Made by a program: the position numbers and the translations under genes. 10,932 nucleotides of DNA, taken from Acidobacteriota bacterium. Its GTDB lineage: Bacteria > Acidobacteriota > Terriglobia > Acidiferrales > UBA7541. Location of the stretch: the NCBI GenBank assembly GCA_003224135.1, contig QHYO01000146.1, positions 1-10,932 on the forward strand, in the 5' to 3' direction. Positions 1 to 8,700 of the stretch are shown here, piece by piece (the stretch's first letter is position 1; each line of letters opens with the position of its first letter). The notes under the pieces were generated by a model. That model was not told the DNA's origin and did no database searches. It was given only the letters and a program-made list of their open reading frames with translations.

Positions 1-49
1 ATTATGTCTGGCGCTACGATCGGATCAATGGCCGCAAGGATGGCTGATG

Positions 50-295
50 CTACTGCTCGTAGTTCTCGACTACGTTGGCAGCACGTACTTTCGCCTTGTT
101 AGGGTCATTCCCAAATTCGCGCAGTGCCCGGCGCTGGCGCAAGAGATCCCAGTATTGGTCCAGCTCGACTTTCAACTCGCTCAAGCGACGCCGGTCATCG
201 TCTGTCAATTCGCTCCGCCCATACAGGCGTTCCTCCTCCTTCACCAAGCTGTCAATGTGATTGAGTACAGATTGATCTTTTTTCTCGATGGCCAC
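50..295 (-). CDS. DUF2630 family small protein
   Basis: This encodes 81 residues and matches the DUF2630 pattern as I remember it: an N-terminal helix ending in a short E-E-x-R-L-Y/R segment, a middle helix, and a C-terminal signature with LDQYWDLLRQRRALREFG (about residues 45-62), an NDP turn, and a V-x-x-Y-E-Q end. The length is normal for the family. It is strongly charged and helical, with no signal peptide or membrane segment, so it should be cytoplasmic. The start is GTG at 295-293, chosen because an AAAGGA ribosome-binding site lies six bases upstream (302-307); the stop is TAG. Function is unknown in the family. It is divergent from the flavin monooxygenase gene, and nothing in the context ties it to a pathway. 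Family identity is fairly certain; the role is not. Confidence 0.87.
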   Translation of the reverse strand: MAIEKKDQSVLNHIDSLVKEEERLYGRSELTDDDRRRLSELKVELDQYWDLLRQRRALREFGNDPNKAKVRAANVVENYEQ

Positions 296-597
296 GGAAG
301 TTCCTTTCTGATGACTGCTCGCATCGCCCTGGCGCCATCACAGGCTCAAAGGCGAAGGACAAGAGTTAGATGCACACATCCGATCGTTAAGGCAGAAGAA
401 ATATCCGCGTTCCCGATTTAGTCCTAAGGCCGCGGTCAAAATATCTCTAAAGCAGGAGGATTCAGTCACAACGCTGTCATTCGGCCCGATCGTCCGCCTG
501 GAAATAATCCCGGCCGTACCGCTAGGACAACTGAAGCATCGAATGAAATGGCCGCTTCCGGAACGGTTGGTCTCCAAGCGGCGGAATTGAGGCATTC
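296..597. other. Divergent intergenic region, no gene seen
   Basis: This 302-base stretch separates the divergent DUF2630 and flavin monooxygenase genes and should hold both promoters. I could not place a convincing -35/-10 pair for either. Open frames crossing it give low-complexity translations rich in R, S and C with no family resemblance. A self-complementary TTCCGGAA lies at 556-563, about 35 bases before the monooxygenase start, and could be a small operator. A GAGG at 589-592, five bases before the ATG at 598, is the likely ribosome-binding site of that gene. Confidence 0.6.
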
Positions 598-1642
598 ATG
601 CCAGATCGTCCCCGTCTTGCCAGTACACCTCTTTCTATTCTGGACCTGGCGCACTTACGGCAGGGAGGAACGGCTGAGGAAGCGTTCCACAACTCGCGCG
701 TCCTGGCGCAGCACGCGGAATCCCTGGGCTACAAGCGATTTTGGCTGGCTGAACACCATAATATTCACGGCGTGGCGTGCTCGGCGACTTCCGTGTTGAT
801 CGGTAACATCGCTAATGCAACCTCGAAAATCCGTGTGGGCTCTGGCGGCATCATGCTGCCGAATCATGCGCCGCTGGTCATTGCAGAACAGTTCGGCACG
901 CTCGAATCGCTCTTTCCTGGCCGCATCGACTTGGGCCTCGGCCGCGCACCCGGGGGTGACTCCGCAGCCGCTCGGGCGCTCCGCCGTTCTCTTCATGCTA
1001 CAGGCGAGACGATTTCCCCGAACTTGTGGACGAGTTGCGCCGCTATCTCGGCAACCACAACCTTCGCAGCGCGTGCATGCGTATCCTGGGGAAGGCACGA
1101 ACGTTCCGATATGGCTTCTCGGATCGAGTGACTTCAGTGCCCGTCTCGCCGGAAAACTCGGATTGCCATTTGCGTTTGCTGCCCATTTTCAGCCCGGGCC
1201 CCTGCTGCCAGCCCTTCAGATCTATCGCGCGTCGTTTCGGCCTTCACAGGTCTTGGATCGGCCATACGCCATGGTTGGCGTCCCGATCCTGGTTGCGGAT
1301 TCTGACGAGCAGGCACAATTTCTGGCCACAACCCCGATTCAAATGTTTCTGAATTTGATCCGCGGCGTTCCCGGGCCTCTGCCGCCTCCAACAAGGAGCC
1401 TCGATTGGACTGAGGAAGAGCGCGAAATGGTGACCGCAAAATTTGGAGCGGCGATTTTCGGCGGTCCCGAACATGTCGTCGCGCGCTTGAACACTTTTCT
1501 GGAAGAGACGCAAGCAGATGAGTTGATGGTGGTGGCGAACACTTACAAGTTCGAGGATCGGCTCCGCTCCTATGAACTTCTCTCCAATCTCGCAAAGCAA
1601 GTGCGAGAAGAGCCGCAGATCGTCAAGACGGTTGAGGTCTAG
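598..1642 (+). pseudogene. Luciferase-like flavin monooxygenase (MsnO8-type), two frameshifts
   Basis: The start is ATG with GAGG five bases upstream, and the stop is TAG. The product would be an FMN-dependent bacterial luciferase-like oxidoreductase. The N-terminal part has the family strings LSILDLAHL (about 12-20), [12 protein letters not shown] (44-55), [15 protein letters not shown] and [13 protein letters not shown]. The frame used through 1006-1008 then gives way to a different one: 1008-1052 reads [15 protein letters not shown]. From 1052 a third frame carries [20 protein letters not shown], the YRASFRPS region and an ADELMVV segment to the normal end. Each switch equals one missing base. 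Restoring both gives about 348 residues, the usual family length, with no in-frame stop. As written, frame 1 ends at 1131 and the protein lacks more than half its barrel. The decay is either very recent or reflects sequence error. Confidence 0.88.
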
Positions 1643-1879
1643 GTAGTTGAGCGGATAGGGATCGAATCACCTTCAGGCTCGGCGAGTCAGTGCAAGGATC
1701 GGCAAGAAGATCACTTGGGGCATACGGTCCCAGACGCCCAGCATCCGGCGGACTGTCGTGATTCCAACCCAGGCTGAGGAAGGCGGACGAATTTTGGCCT
1801 TCTCGCGACTTTCGATCATGGAATACGCGTGGCTTGGCGTAAAGCGCGCGCAGGCGCTTATGGGCCTTCTGTTCGACGG
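1643..1879. other. Convergent intergenic region, no gene seen
   Basis: This spacer lies between the tails of the plus-strand monooxygenase and the minus-strand zinc-ribbon gene. One minus-strand frame begins with GTG overlapping the zinc-ribbon stop as GTGA (1880-1883) and stays open to 1623, into the monooxygenase tail. Its 86-residue translation is rich in P, S and R and resembles nothing I know, so I do not call it. No clear stem-plus-U-tract terminator was found for either neighbour. Confidence 0.5.
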
Positions 1880-2077
1880 TCACACGGCTCGCGGGGCTAT
1901 TTGCTGCACCGCCCCTTCCCTGCTGTAGAAGCGGTTGTCACAAGCCACGCAACGATAAGGGCGGATTTGCAAGGCACGCAGGACGTATCGCTCCACGATT
2001 CCGCGCCGATGAGATCGGTAGACTTCCTGGCCTCGACAACGCGGGCAGGCTTTCCGACTATATTGCATTAATTCCAT
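1880..2077 (-). CDS. Small zinc-ribbon protein
   Basis: This is a 65-residue basic protein whose core is two CxxC knuckles, CPRC (C11, C14) and CVAC (C43, C46), separated by 28 residues. Between them is a helix-forming arginine-rich stretch (YRSHRRGIVERYVLRALQIRPYRC), here split by its key residues R, H, E and Y. The four cysteines and the RPYRC-x-x-C-x-x-RF pattern indicate one structural zinc site. I recall similar short ribbons as hypothetical proteins in Acidobacteriota. The start is uncertain: ATG at 2077 is used here, ATG at 2068 is also possible, and a TTG at 2104 would add nine residues. None has a strong ribosome-binding site. The stop is TGA. There is no membrane segment. It could bind nucleic acid or a protein partner; the sequence does not say which. 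Confidence 0.6.
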   Translation of the reverse strand: MELMQYSRKACPRCRGQEVYRSHRRGIVERYVLRALQIRPYRCVACDNRFYSREGAVQQIAPRAV

Positions 2078-2315
2078 GAATGGGCTTATCCCGCGCCAGC
2101 CCAAGGGGAAGCACTAACAATCAGAGCACAGACATGCCGTTGCAGCTTGGCGCTTTCCTGGACCGAATTTCCGAGGACACCAGCGGGTCGACTTTCCATT
2201 GAGATTGAGGGCATGGCAAAACCTCTTAGGTGTGGAAACTGGATATGTTCGATGAACACCATGCGCTCGTCAATACGGCTCTTCGTGTAGAACTTGCAAC
2301 GGACTCTCAGCGGCG

Positions 2316-2330
2316 GCACCAGCTTGGTGC
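2316..2330. repeat. Short inverted repeat GCACCA/TGGTGC
   Basis: This is a perfect 6-bp inverted repeat with a GCT loop: 2316-2321 pairs with 2325-2330. It lies in the gene-free spacer and has no T-tract on either side, so it is not a standard intrinsic terminator. It may be an operator half-site pair or chance. Confidence 0.4.
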
Positions 2331-2343
2331 GTCCATGATGTAG

Positions 2344-2358
2344 TCGGATGCAATCCGA
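2344..2358. repeat. Short inverted repeat TCGGAT/ATCCGA
   Basis: This is a perfect 6-bp inverted repeat with a GCA loop: 2344-2349 pairs with 2353-2358. It lies 13 bases after another inverted repeat of the same geometry (6-3-6) and before an AT-rich block. The role is unknown. Confidence 0.4.
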
Positions 2359-2831
2359 GTTTCTCTACATTTTCCCCTAGTATTTTTGGGCTGCCCTGTC
2401 AATTTTTGAGGGCTGACCGTAGCCGGATAGGCTGAAAAGCCAAGATTATCGTCCACCACCTTGTACGTGAAAGGAAGCGGGCCGGCCGGTCCGCTCCGTG
2501 AACATTGCGTGCTAATTCAAGGTTTACATCCGGCTCTGGAGGCCCTGGAATTAGAGAAAAACTGGGTTGCATTTTCGACGAGGCGGCAACTGCCGATGGG
2601 AACTCGCCGGGATCAGCCCCGCCGTAATCCGCCAGCAAATGTCCACACTTCTCTAGCGATTCCGGCTTGGTGCACGGGAGAGATTCCACTCGAGCAAGTC
2701 CACACCGAATTCTCCAAGATGTCTGGGCCCAAAATCGAGTTATTGGCAAAAAATGGAAAATGAGGTAACGGCGTTTTAGAATTGCGGCGGCCTCGTTTTG
2801 TAAAATGAAAGTTACGGTCACGGACAACTTG

Positions 2832-3896
2832 CTACTCGGATCGGGGCGGCCCGATAGTGCTTTGCAATTTTTGAAACTCCTGCATCTCGTGTTGAGCTTG
2901 CGCGGTCTTGCCCTGTTTGCGATATAAGCCGGCGAGCCCGAAATGCGACTGCGCGGCGATCGAAGTGTCTTTCTCCAGTTCGACAACTTTCAACCAGGAT
3001 TGCTCGGCAGTGGCGTTGTCGCCAGCGAGTGCGGCCGCTTTGCCCAGGGAGTAGAGAGTCTCCGGCATTTCTGGTTTTAGTTCGTTGGCGCGTTTGAGCT
3101 CGACCAGTGCGTCACGCGATTTCCCCTGCTGCAGCAGTGCTGCGCCCAGGCGATAGGCGGCTTCGGCACTGCCTGGCCGGAGTTTAGCCTCCGCGCGAAA
3201 TTCGGTTTCCGCTTTTGGCCATTGCGCGGAGTTTGCATACACCTGGCCCAATTCCAGATGGAGGCTGGGGAGATCGGGCCGCAGGCGTAACGCTTCCAAG
3301 TATTCTTTTTCGGCTTGCGGCATCTGTCGTAGAACAAAATAATTTTCCGCGAGAGCCTGGTGCGCACGCGCGGAATCGGGATGCGTAGCGAGCAAAGTAT
3401 CGATGGACTTCTTCGAGAGCAGCCCGCTGGCGTGGCCCAGGTAATACTGCAAATCGGGGTCGTTGGGACGGTTCGAAAAGGCCGCGCTGAAGCTGGCGAC
3501 TGCTTCGTTCAGCTGGCCGGTTTCGATCTGTGCAACTCCCAAGGCATCCAGTGCGCCTACACGCTGAAGATGCGGAATAGCTTCGGCGGCATAACCTTGC
3601 TCCAGCAGCGCATAACCCAAAAATTGGTGAGCGACCACGAGATCGGAACTGATTTCAAGAGCGCGTTTAAGAGGCGTGATGGCTACTCCATAATCGCCCT
3701 TTTCCATGTAAGCGGCGCCGAGATTGACGAATGCGTCGGCCAGCGTTGGGTCAAGCTCGGTTGCTTTGCGAAATTCCACGATTTCCGTTTCAACTTGATG
3801 CTGCTTGCGTGCTTCAAGGCCCGCCTGAATGTGTTGCATCGCTTCAGACGATGGCGACTGCCCCGCCAGCCATGCCAGCAAGAAAAGACGAATCAT
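2832..3896 (-). CDS. Secreted tetratricopeptide repeat protein
   Basis: The product has 354 residues. A short hydrophobic N-terminus (about 1-15, MIRLFLLAWLAG) suggests export. The rest is helical repeat: TPR units are readable at about 20-53, 54-87, 88-110, 177-210, 211-244, 245-278, 279-312 and 316-348, with the typical A/G-8, Y-11 and P-32 positions (for example LDPTLADAFVNLGAAY and LRPGSAEAAYRLGAAL). The block at 111-176 is more degenerate and includes a leucine-rich bridge. TPRs form protein- or peptide-binding superhelices; there are no catalytic residues. ATG at 3896 is firm: it overlaps the upstream TGA as ATGA and has GGAG at 3902-3905, five bases away, inside the preceding gene. It is therefore translationally coupled to the CRTAC1 gene and probably acts with that product. 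It could instead be a membrane-tethered periplasmic scaffold. No terminator was found after its TAG. Confidence 0.92.
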   Translation of the reverse strand: MIRLFLLAWLAGQSPSSEAMQHIQAGLEARKQHQVETEIVEFRKATELDPTLADAFVNLGAAYMEKGDYGVAITPLKRALEISSDLVVAHQFLGYALLEQGYAAEAIPHLQRVGALDALGVAQIETGQLNEAVASFSAAFSNRPNDPDLQYYLGHASGLLSKKSIDTLLATHPDSARAHQALAENYFVLRQMPQAEKEYLEALRLRPDLPSLHLELGQVYANSAQWPKAETEFRAEAKLRPGSAEAAYRLGAALLQQGKSRDALVELKRANELKPEMPETLYSLGKAAALAGDNATAEQSWLKVVELEKDTSIAAQSHFGLAGLYRKQGKTAQAQHEMQEFQKLQSTIGPPRSE

Positions 3897-5524
3897 GGAT
3901 GCTCCGGCTCGCGGATTTCCAAGAATTGATCGGCGCGAACGCCATTGAGCGATTGCTTGGTGCCGGAAGGCCAGAGAATTTCAACTGTGGCTTTTTCGGC
4001 GGTACGCAAACCGAAGTGAAGCCGCTTGTCATTGGCCGAGACATAGCTGCCGGCAGAAGTTGCGAAACGAATTTGCCCGTTCACGCTCACGCGCGCGCCG
4101 TATCCATCGCGATTGCTGCGTGAGCCTCGCAACATAATCGAAAGCCAATGGCCGCCGCTGCCGCGGTTGAGGAGCAGCATGGGAGGACCGCCGAGAGTTG
4201 TCAGAACAACATCCATAAACCCATCGTTATTGATGTCACCGAATGCTGCGCCGCGTGCAGCAATAGGAGTCGTCGCGCCGGAATTGGCGCGTTCGAAATG
4301 GCCGCTATGATTCAGCGCGAGCAGTGGCAATTCCTTATATCGCAATGAAGCATCGATCTGCTGAACGTTATCGAGGACGTGGCTTTGCGCCACAAAAAGA
4401 TCTTTCCAGCCGTCGTTGTCAAAGTCTTCGAGACCCACGCCCCAGCCAGAACTGCCAGAAGTAAGAGCGCCGAGGCCCGTCTCTAGGCTTTGATAGGTAA
4501 AAGCTCCTGCGCCGTCGTTGTGATACAAGCCGTAGAGTTCGCGAGGCAGAACGGTGACGATCACATCGGGGCGTCCATCATTATCATAATCCTGAAAGGC
4601 CGTTCCCATGCCGGAAAGACCTTTGCCGTCGGAGGTGAGCGCTGCGCCAGATTCCAAAGCACATTCGTTGAAGGTGCCGTCGCCATTGTTGTGGAAGAGA
4701 TACTGCTGCATGCCGTCGTTCGAAACAAAAATGTCAGTGAAGCCGTCGCCATCATAATCGGCGAACGCAACGCCAAGAGCTCTTCCCTTTTTGGCGGTGA
4801 ATCCTGCGCGCTCGCTGACGTCTTCGAACGTGCCATCGCCGCGATTCCGATAGAGGAGACAAGTGGTGGCCGGAAAAACACTGGGCGGACAATACGTGTG
4901 CCAGTCACCGCCACAAATTTTATTGTGATCGGCGTCCCACTCCATGTAGCGCGTCACAAATAAATCGAGAAGGCCATCATTGTTGTAATCGAAGAAGCCA
5001 GCGGAAACCGACCAGCCTCCTCCCGCGACGCCCGCTTTAGCGGTTACATCAGTGAATGTGCCATCGCCATTGTTGTGATACAGAACGTTCTTGCCATAAC
5101 TCGTGACGAAGAGATCGGGATAGCCGTCATTGTCGTAGTCACCAACCGCGACACCCATTCCGTAATTGCCATTCCCGACGTTGGCCAGGCCGGCTGCCTG
5201 AGTGACATCCCTAAAGCTGCCATCGCGATTCTGGCGGTAGAGGCGATTCCAGTAGCGAGGATTTGCGCGATCGAAATTCTCCGGAACGTGAAGCGCTTCC
5301 GTGATGCGTCCACCGTTGACGAGAAAAATATCCAGGAGCCCGTCGTTGTTGTAATCGAACAGCGCAACGCCACCGGGCATTGTCTCGATCAGGAATTTCT
5401 TCGCTGTTGGAGAATTCTGGAGAATGAAATCGATTCCCCGCAGAGGCTTTACTTCAAAGATGGGAGCTGCAGCAGCCATTCCCGCCAGACTCAGAAGACT
5501 GCGCCGAGTAAACCTTCGAACCAT
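3893..5524 (-). CDS. CRTAC1-family FG-GAP / ASPIC-UnbV protein, Tat-type export signal
   Basis: The product has 543 residues. The N-terminus has a twin-arginine pattern (TRRSLLSL, residues 6-13) followed by an alanine-rich hydrophobic stretch, so Tat export of a folded protein is likely. A beta-propeller of FG-GAP/VCBS-like repeats follows. Seven acidic loops of the calcium-binding D-x-D/N-x-D-G-x-x-D type lie at 57-65, 129-137, 179-187, 256-264, 312-320, 367-375 and 430-438, usually with a YHNNGDGTF-like blade between them. The C-terminal ASPIC/UnbV domain covers about 457-535 (GHWLSIML, GARVSV, LHFGL, ILWPSG). Three cysteines (204, 212, 222) sit in one loop. There are no catalytic residues to name, so a binding role outside the cytoplasm is likely. 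The ATG at 5524 has only a distant GGGAG (5537-5541, 12 bases away), and a small hairpin (5543-5555) lies just upstream. The gene precedes and overlaps the TPR gene. Confidence 0.93.
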   Translation of the reverse strand: MVRRFTRRSLLSLAGMAAAAPIFEVKPLRGIDFILQNSPTAKKFLIETMPGGVALFDYNNDGLLDIFLVNGGRITEALHVPENFDRANPRYWNRLYRQNRDGSFRDVTQAAGLANVGNGNYGMGVAVGDYDNDGYPDLFVTSYGKNVLYHNNGDGTFTDVTAKAGVAGGGWSVSAGFFDYNNDGLLDLFVTRYMEWDADHNKICGGDWHTYCPPSVFPATTCLLYRNRGDGTFEDVSERAGFTAKKGRALGVAFADYDGDGFTDIFVSNDGMQQYLFHNNGDGTFNECALESGAALTSDGKGLSGMGTAFQDYDNDGRPDVIVTVLPRELYGLYHNDGAGAFTYQSLETGLGALTSGSSGWGVGLEDFDNDGWKDLFVAQSHVLDNVQQIDASLRYKELPLLALNHSGHFERANSGATTPIAARGAAFGDINNDGFMDVVLTTLGGPPMLLLNRGSGGHWLSIMLRGSRSNRDGYGARVSVNGQIRFATSAGSYVSANDKRLHFGLRTAEKATVEILWPSGTKQSLNGVRADQFLEIREPEHP

Positions 5525-5542
5525 GTAGTTGCCCGGCTCCCT

Positions 5543-5555
5543 ACGCTGCTAGCGT
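5543..5555 (-). repeat. Short hairpin before CRTAC1 start
   Basis: This is an ACGCT-GCT-AGCGT inverted repeat (5-bp stem, 3-base loop) beginning 19 bases before the CRTAC1 start and two bases beyond the weak GGGAG element. If formed in the mRNA it could affect ribosome access. It is short enough to be chance. Confidence 0.35.
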
Positions 5556-5659
5556 GCAATTTAGAAGAAATTGGAGCGGAGATAAGCTAACACGAAGAGA
5601 AGGTCTGCGACCGGGACCGAATTACACTCGAGACAGGGCAGCCTGTGCACGAGAAAACA

Positions 5660-5702
5660 GAAACCTCAGGGCGGCGCACTTCCGGCACTGCCCTGAGGTT
5701 TC
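5660..5702 (-). terminator. Rho-independent terminator after the TonB-dependent receptor gene
   Basis: This is a perfect 13-bp stem: 5690-5702 pairs with 5660-5672. The loop is 17 bases (5673-5689). Read on the minus strand, the stem is followed at once by TGTTTTCTC, a U-rich run. It starts 11 bases beyond the receptor stop codon at 5714 and lies 135 bases before the CRTAC1 start, so it should end or strongly reduce transcription between these two genes. The plus-strand orientation lacks a good U-run, so it is directional. The large loop is somewhat unusual. Confidence 0.88.
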
Positions 5703-5713
5703 CTGCGTGTCCG

Positions 5714-8700
5714 TTAGAAGATGAGCTTTAGCCCGAACTGAACCAATCGAGGATTAGTTCCAGCCGCCGTGCTGCTTACAACGCCAAACGTGGACGACCC
5801 CACGCTCGTGTTGGGAGGAGCAAACTGTGTTCGGTTGAAGAGGTTGAAAAACTCGGTTCGGAATTCAAGTCCGATCTTCTCGTCGGGACCAAAACGAGTC
5901 CTCTTGAACAAGGAGAAGTCCCAGTTATTGACACCGGACGCGCGAAGGTTTGCATCGGTGCGTGACTCATTGCCGAAGGTGAAGTCCGCCGGTGACGTGA
6001 AGCAAGCGGTATTGAACCACTCATTCAGCTTGGCCGAACCACCGGAAGGCGCCGACTTGTTGCAGCCCGAGACGATGTTCGGGCGCGAACCAGCACCGAA
6101 CAGCGTGGTGTAGTTGGCCGCGCCATTGGAAAACACCAGTGGGAAGCCGCTTTGGAAAATCGTTACACCGTCGATACCCCAGCCGCCGACGAGTTTATCC
6201 ATAACACCGGTCGAGCCGGAGAGGTACTTTTTGCCGCGGCCGAAAGGAAGGTCGAGAACATAGCTGATCACCAGGCGCTGCGGCACGTCTTGAGAGGACA
6301 GCGAGCGCTCGCCCTTCAAATTGTTGAAGTCTTGAATGCTGCCGCTGCTGGCCTCAAGCCAGTTTGTCAGCGTATCCGCATTGCTGATCAACTTTGCGTT
6401 CGTATAAGCAACCAATAACGAACCAGCGCCCGCGAAGCGCCGCTCGACGGTCAGTTGCAGTGAGTGATAGGTACTGTCGTAATTGCCCTGACCGGCGAGC
6501 TTTAGCCCGGTGTACTGGGGATAGGGTCGGTCGAGCTGCCCGGCGGTGGTGGTCGGACCCGAAAGGGCGTAGGCGGTTCCAGTCGTTGCATCGAAGAAGG
6601 GATTTGGGACGGATTGCAATAGGGTTACGCCCGTTGCGTCACAGCGCTTACCTGTTGCCACAACCTGCGAGGCGCACTGCACCGCGGCCGAACTTAGGAA
6701 GCTGTCGCCAATTTGATCGACCTGCGAGTCGTAGAGTTCGAGGTGAGTGCCCTTAGAGCCGACATACGCCGCAGACACAAAGAAGCCACCAGGCAGATTT
6801 CGCTGGATGTTCAGATTCCACTGCTGTACGTACCCGGCCGGGTGATCGCCCTGGTCGGCGACCGTAAAGTTCTGAACCGTTTGCGTTGCGTATTGTTGCG
6901 TGCCAACGGTACCCAGCGTACGGCCGACGGGCGGCACGATCTCCGGCAAAAACGGCGTATTGATGGTGTTCACTGGTACAGTGCCGTTGATTGTTCCGGT
7001 GAAAGATGTCGTCGCGTCATTCACCAAGTCGTTGTTCGGGTTCAGACCGAAGGAGACGTAGTTTGGAATCCAAAAAATTCCGTAGCCGCCACGAATGACT
7101 GTCTGCTGGTTCAAGCTGTAGGCAAACCCCACCCTCGGAGAAACGTTGGTTTTGTCGAGAGGGATGTTCGTCCGTTTGCTGGGACTTACGAGGAACACGT
7201 CCCCACGAAGACCCGGTAAACCGAGCACATTGGTCAAGCCCGCCGAGGTTGCAGGATTCGCAAGCCAGCTTTGTGCATTGGGATCGAAATAGGATTGCCG
7301 GTCGAAACGCTCAGACCATGGCCCTTGTAAGTCGTATCGAATGCCCAGATTCAGAGTGAGTTTTTTCGTAAGATGGTAAGTGTCGTCTGCGTAGAACCCG
7401 CGATAGATTTGCTGGCCGGCGACCAATGCGGGCACAACCGCCTGACCAAAGAAATGGTTCTCCACGCTGCTGGGATTGTCGGCGAATCCAAGCAAGAAAT
7501 CCGCGAAGCTGAAGCCCGAGAAGCAGGCCAAGCCGGAACCGCAGAAGGCGAACGAACCGCTCGCGACGTTGGTCTGTGCGTAGTTGTCGCGCCCGATCTC
7601 AAGCTGAAAGCCGAGCTTCAGCGTGTGACGTCCGCGCACCATCGTTACGCTCGGTGAAAAATTTATTTGCGTGTTGCGGTCCTGAATGAAACTCTGTCCC
7701 TGCGTACACATGATATTGTCTGCAAAATTGAAGACGCACGGAGTTGGTGGCGTCCTCGCAATCGACGGGACGGCATCGTTGTACTGCGCCGGCCAGCCGA
7801 TGGTTGTGAGGTCAAAGCCGGAGTTGGTCGGAGCGCGATTGTACGCGAACCGGCTGAGGCTGGCGGTCACACTGACGATCGTCGTCGGGGTAACCGAATA
7901 GTTATATCCGAGAGCAGCAGCATTACTTTCATATTTTTCCGAGCAACGGTCCGCGCAGAGACCCGTTCCCAACGGATCGACGGGCAGGTCAAGGACATTC
8001 CAGTAAGAGTCGCGGAAGAAGATGCGCTGTTTGGTGCCAAAATTGTGGTCGAGTCGCCCCACGACCTGGTTTTGATTCCCTCCCCCGCTAGTGGCCGTTG
8101 TGTAATTGTTCGTGACGATCCCCGTGGTCGGATCGAGTGTGCCGGCAGTATTGGCCGCCGGGAAGTATTTCAGCAAAGCTAACGAAGTAGGATTGAGACG
8201 ACCGGTAGGAATTTGGTTTCCAGAAAACGGAGTCGTGGGCCCGGTATAATTAGGGCAAGCCACAGCAGTGGACACCGTGCCGCCGCAGGGATCCATGACT
8301 GTGTTCTTTATCGCGGAGAAATCACCACCCAGCTCGGCATTTGTAGGTACGGTGGTGGTAAACGCCGTCCCAGTGCGCAGACGGAAACCTTCCCAGCTGA
8401 AAAACCAGAAAGTCTTGTCGCGGCCATCGTAAAGGTGAGGAATGTAGAGCGGACCGCCAGCATTTGCTCCGAACTGGTTCTGCGTGAATGGCGGCCGTTT
8501 CTGTCCCGCTTTGTTCAGGAAGAAGTCATTTGCGTCGAGAACTTTGTTGCGCAGGTACTCATAGGCTGCTCCATGGAGGCTGTTGGTACCGGATTTCGTG
8601 CTCAGGTTGATTACGCCTCCCGAGAATTTCCCCCAGTCGGCGCCAAGATTGCTGGTCTGCACTTTAAACTCTTGAATTGAATCTTGCGTCGGGATGATGA

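Larger units (their letters stand above)
2078..2831. other. Long spacer without a supportable gene
   Basis: About 750 bases lie between the TPR gene end and the zinc-ribbon gene. Several frames stay open for 77-140 codons on the minus strand (2086-2319 and 2399-2831) and 100 codons on the plus strand (2461-2763). None shows a recognisable family, a good ribosome-binding site or the composition of the neighbours. Two perfect 6-bp inverted repeats with 3-base loops sit close together at 2316-2330 and 2344-2358. An AT-rich block with T-runs follows at about 2365-2410. I see no transposase remnant and no inverted ends, so this may be a decayed gene or plain regulatory spacer. Confidence 0.5.

Noticed and set aside
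338..595. 85-codon minus-strand frame between the DUF2630 and monooxygenase genes
   Set aside because: The serine-, cysteine- and arginine-rich translation has no family pattern and occupies the expected promoter region of two divergent genes.
1008..1052. Programmed ribosomal frameshifting in the monooxygenase gene
   Set aside because: Two separate -1 shifts would be needed, with no slippery heptamer or stimulatory stem visible; mutation or sequence error is simpler.
1623..1883. 86-codon minus-strand frame with GTG overlapping the zinc-ribbon stop (GTGA)
   Set aside because: The overlap looks like coupling, but the translation is low-complexity P/S/R and runs into the monooxygenase tail; no homology recognised.
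2399..2986. 195-codon minus-strand frame at the TPR gene end
   Set aside because: Its first 50 codons overlap the TPR gene in another frame; the rest has no recognisable domain, and no start or ribosome-binding site was found after the TPR stop.
4200..5400. Recurring similar DNA strings within the CRTAC1 gene as a DNA repeat array
   Set aside because: They are the coding trace of repeated FG-GAP calcium loops, irregularly spaced and diverged, and not a CRISPR or tandem DNA repeat.
5075..5590. 171-codon open frame on the plus strand opposite CRTAC1
   Set aside because: The repetitive I/V/A-rich translation mirrors the D-x-D-x-D-G repeats on the other strand; no ribosome-binding site or known domain.
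7667..8182. 171-codon open frame on the plus strand inside the receptor gene
   Set aside because: It lies wholly opposite a convincing receptor gene; the translation is arginine- and valine-rich with no family resemblance. It is an antisense shadow of biased codon use.
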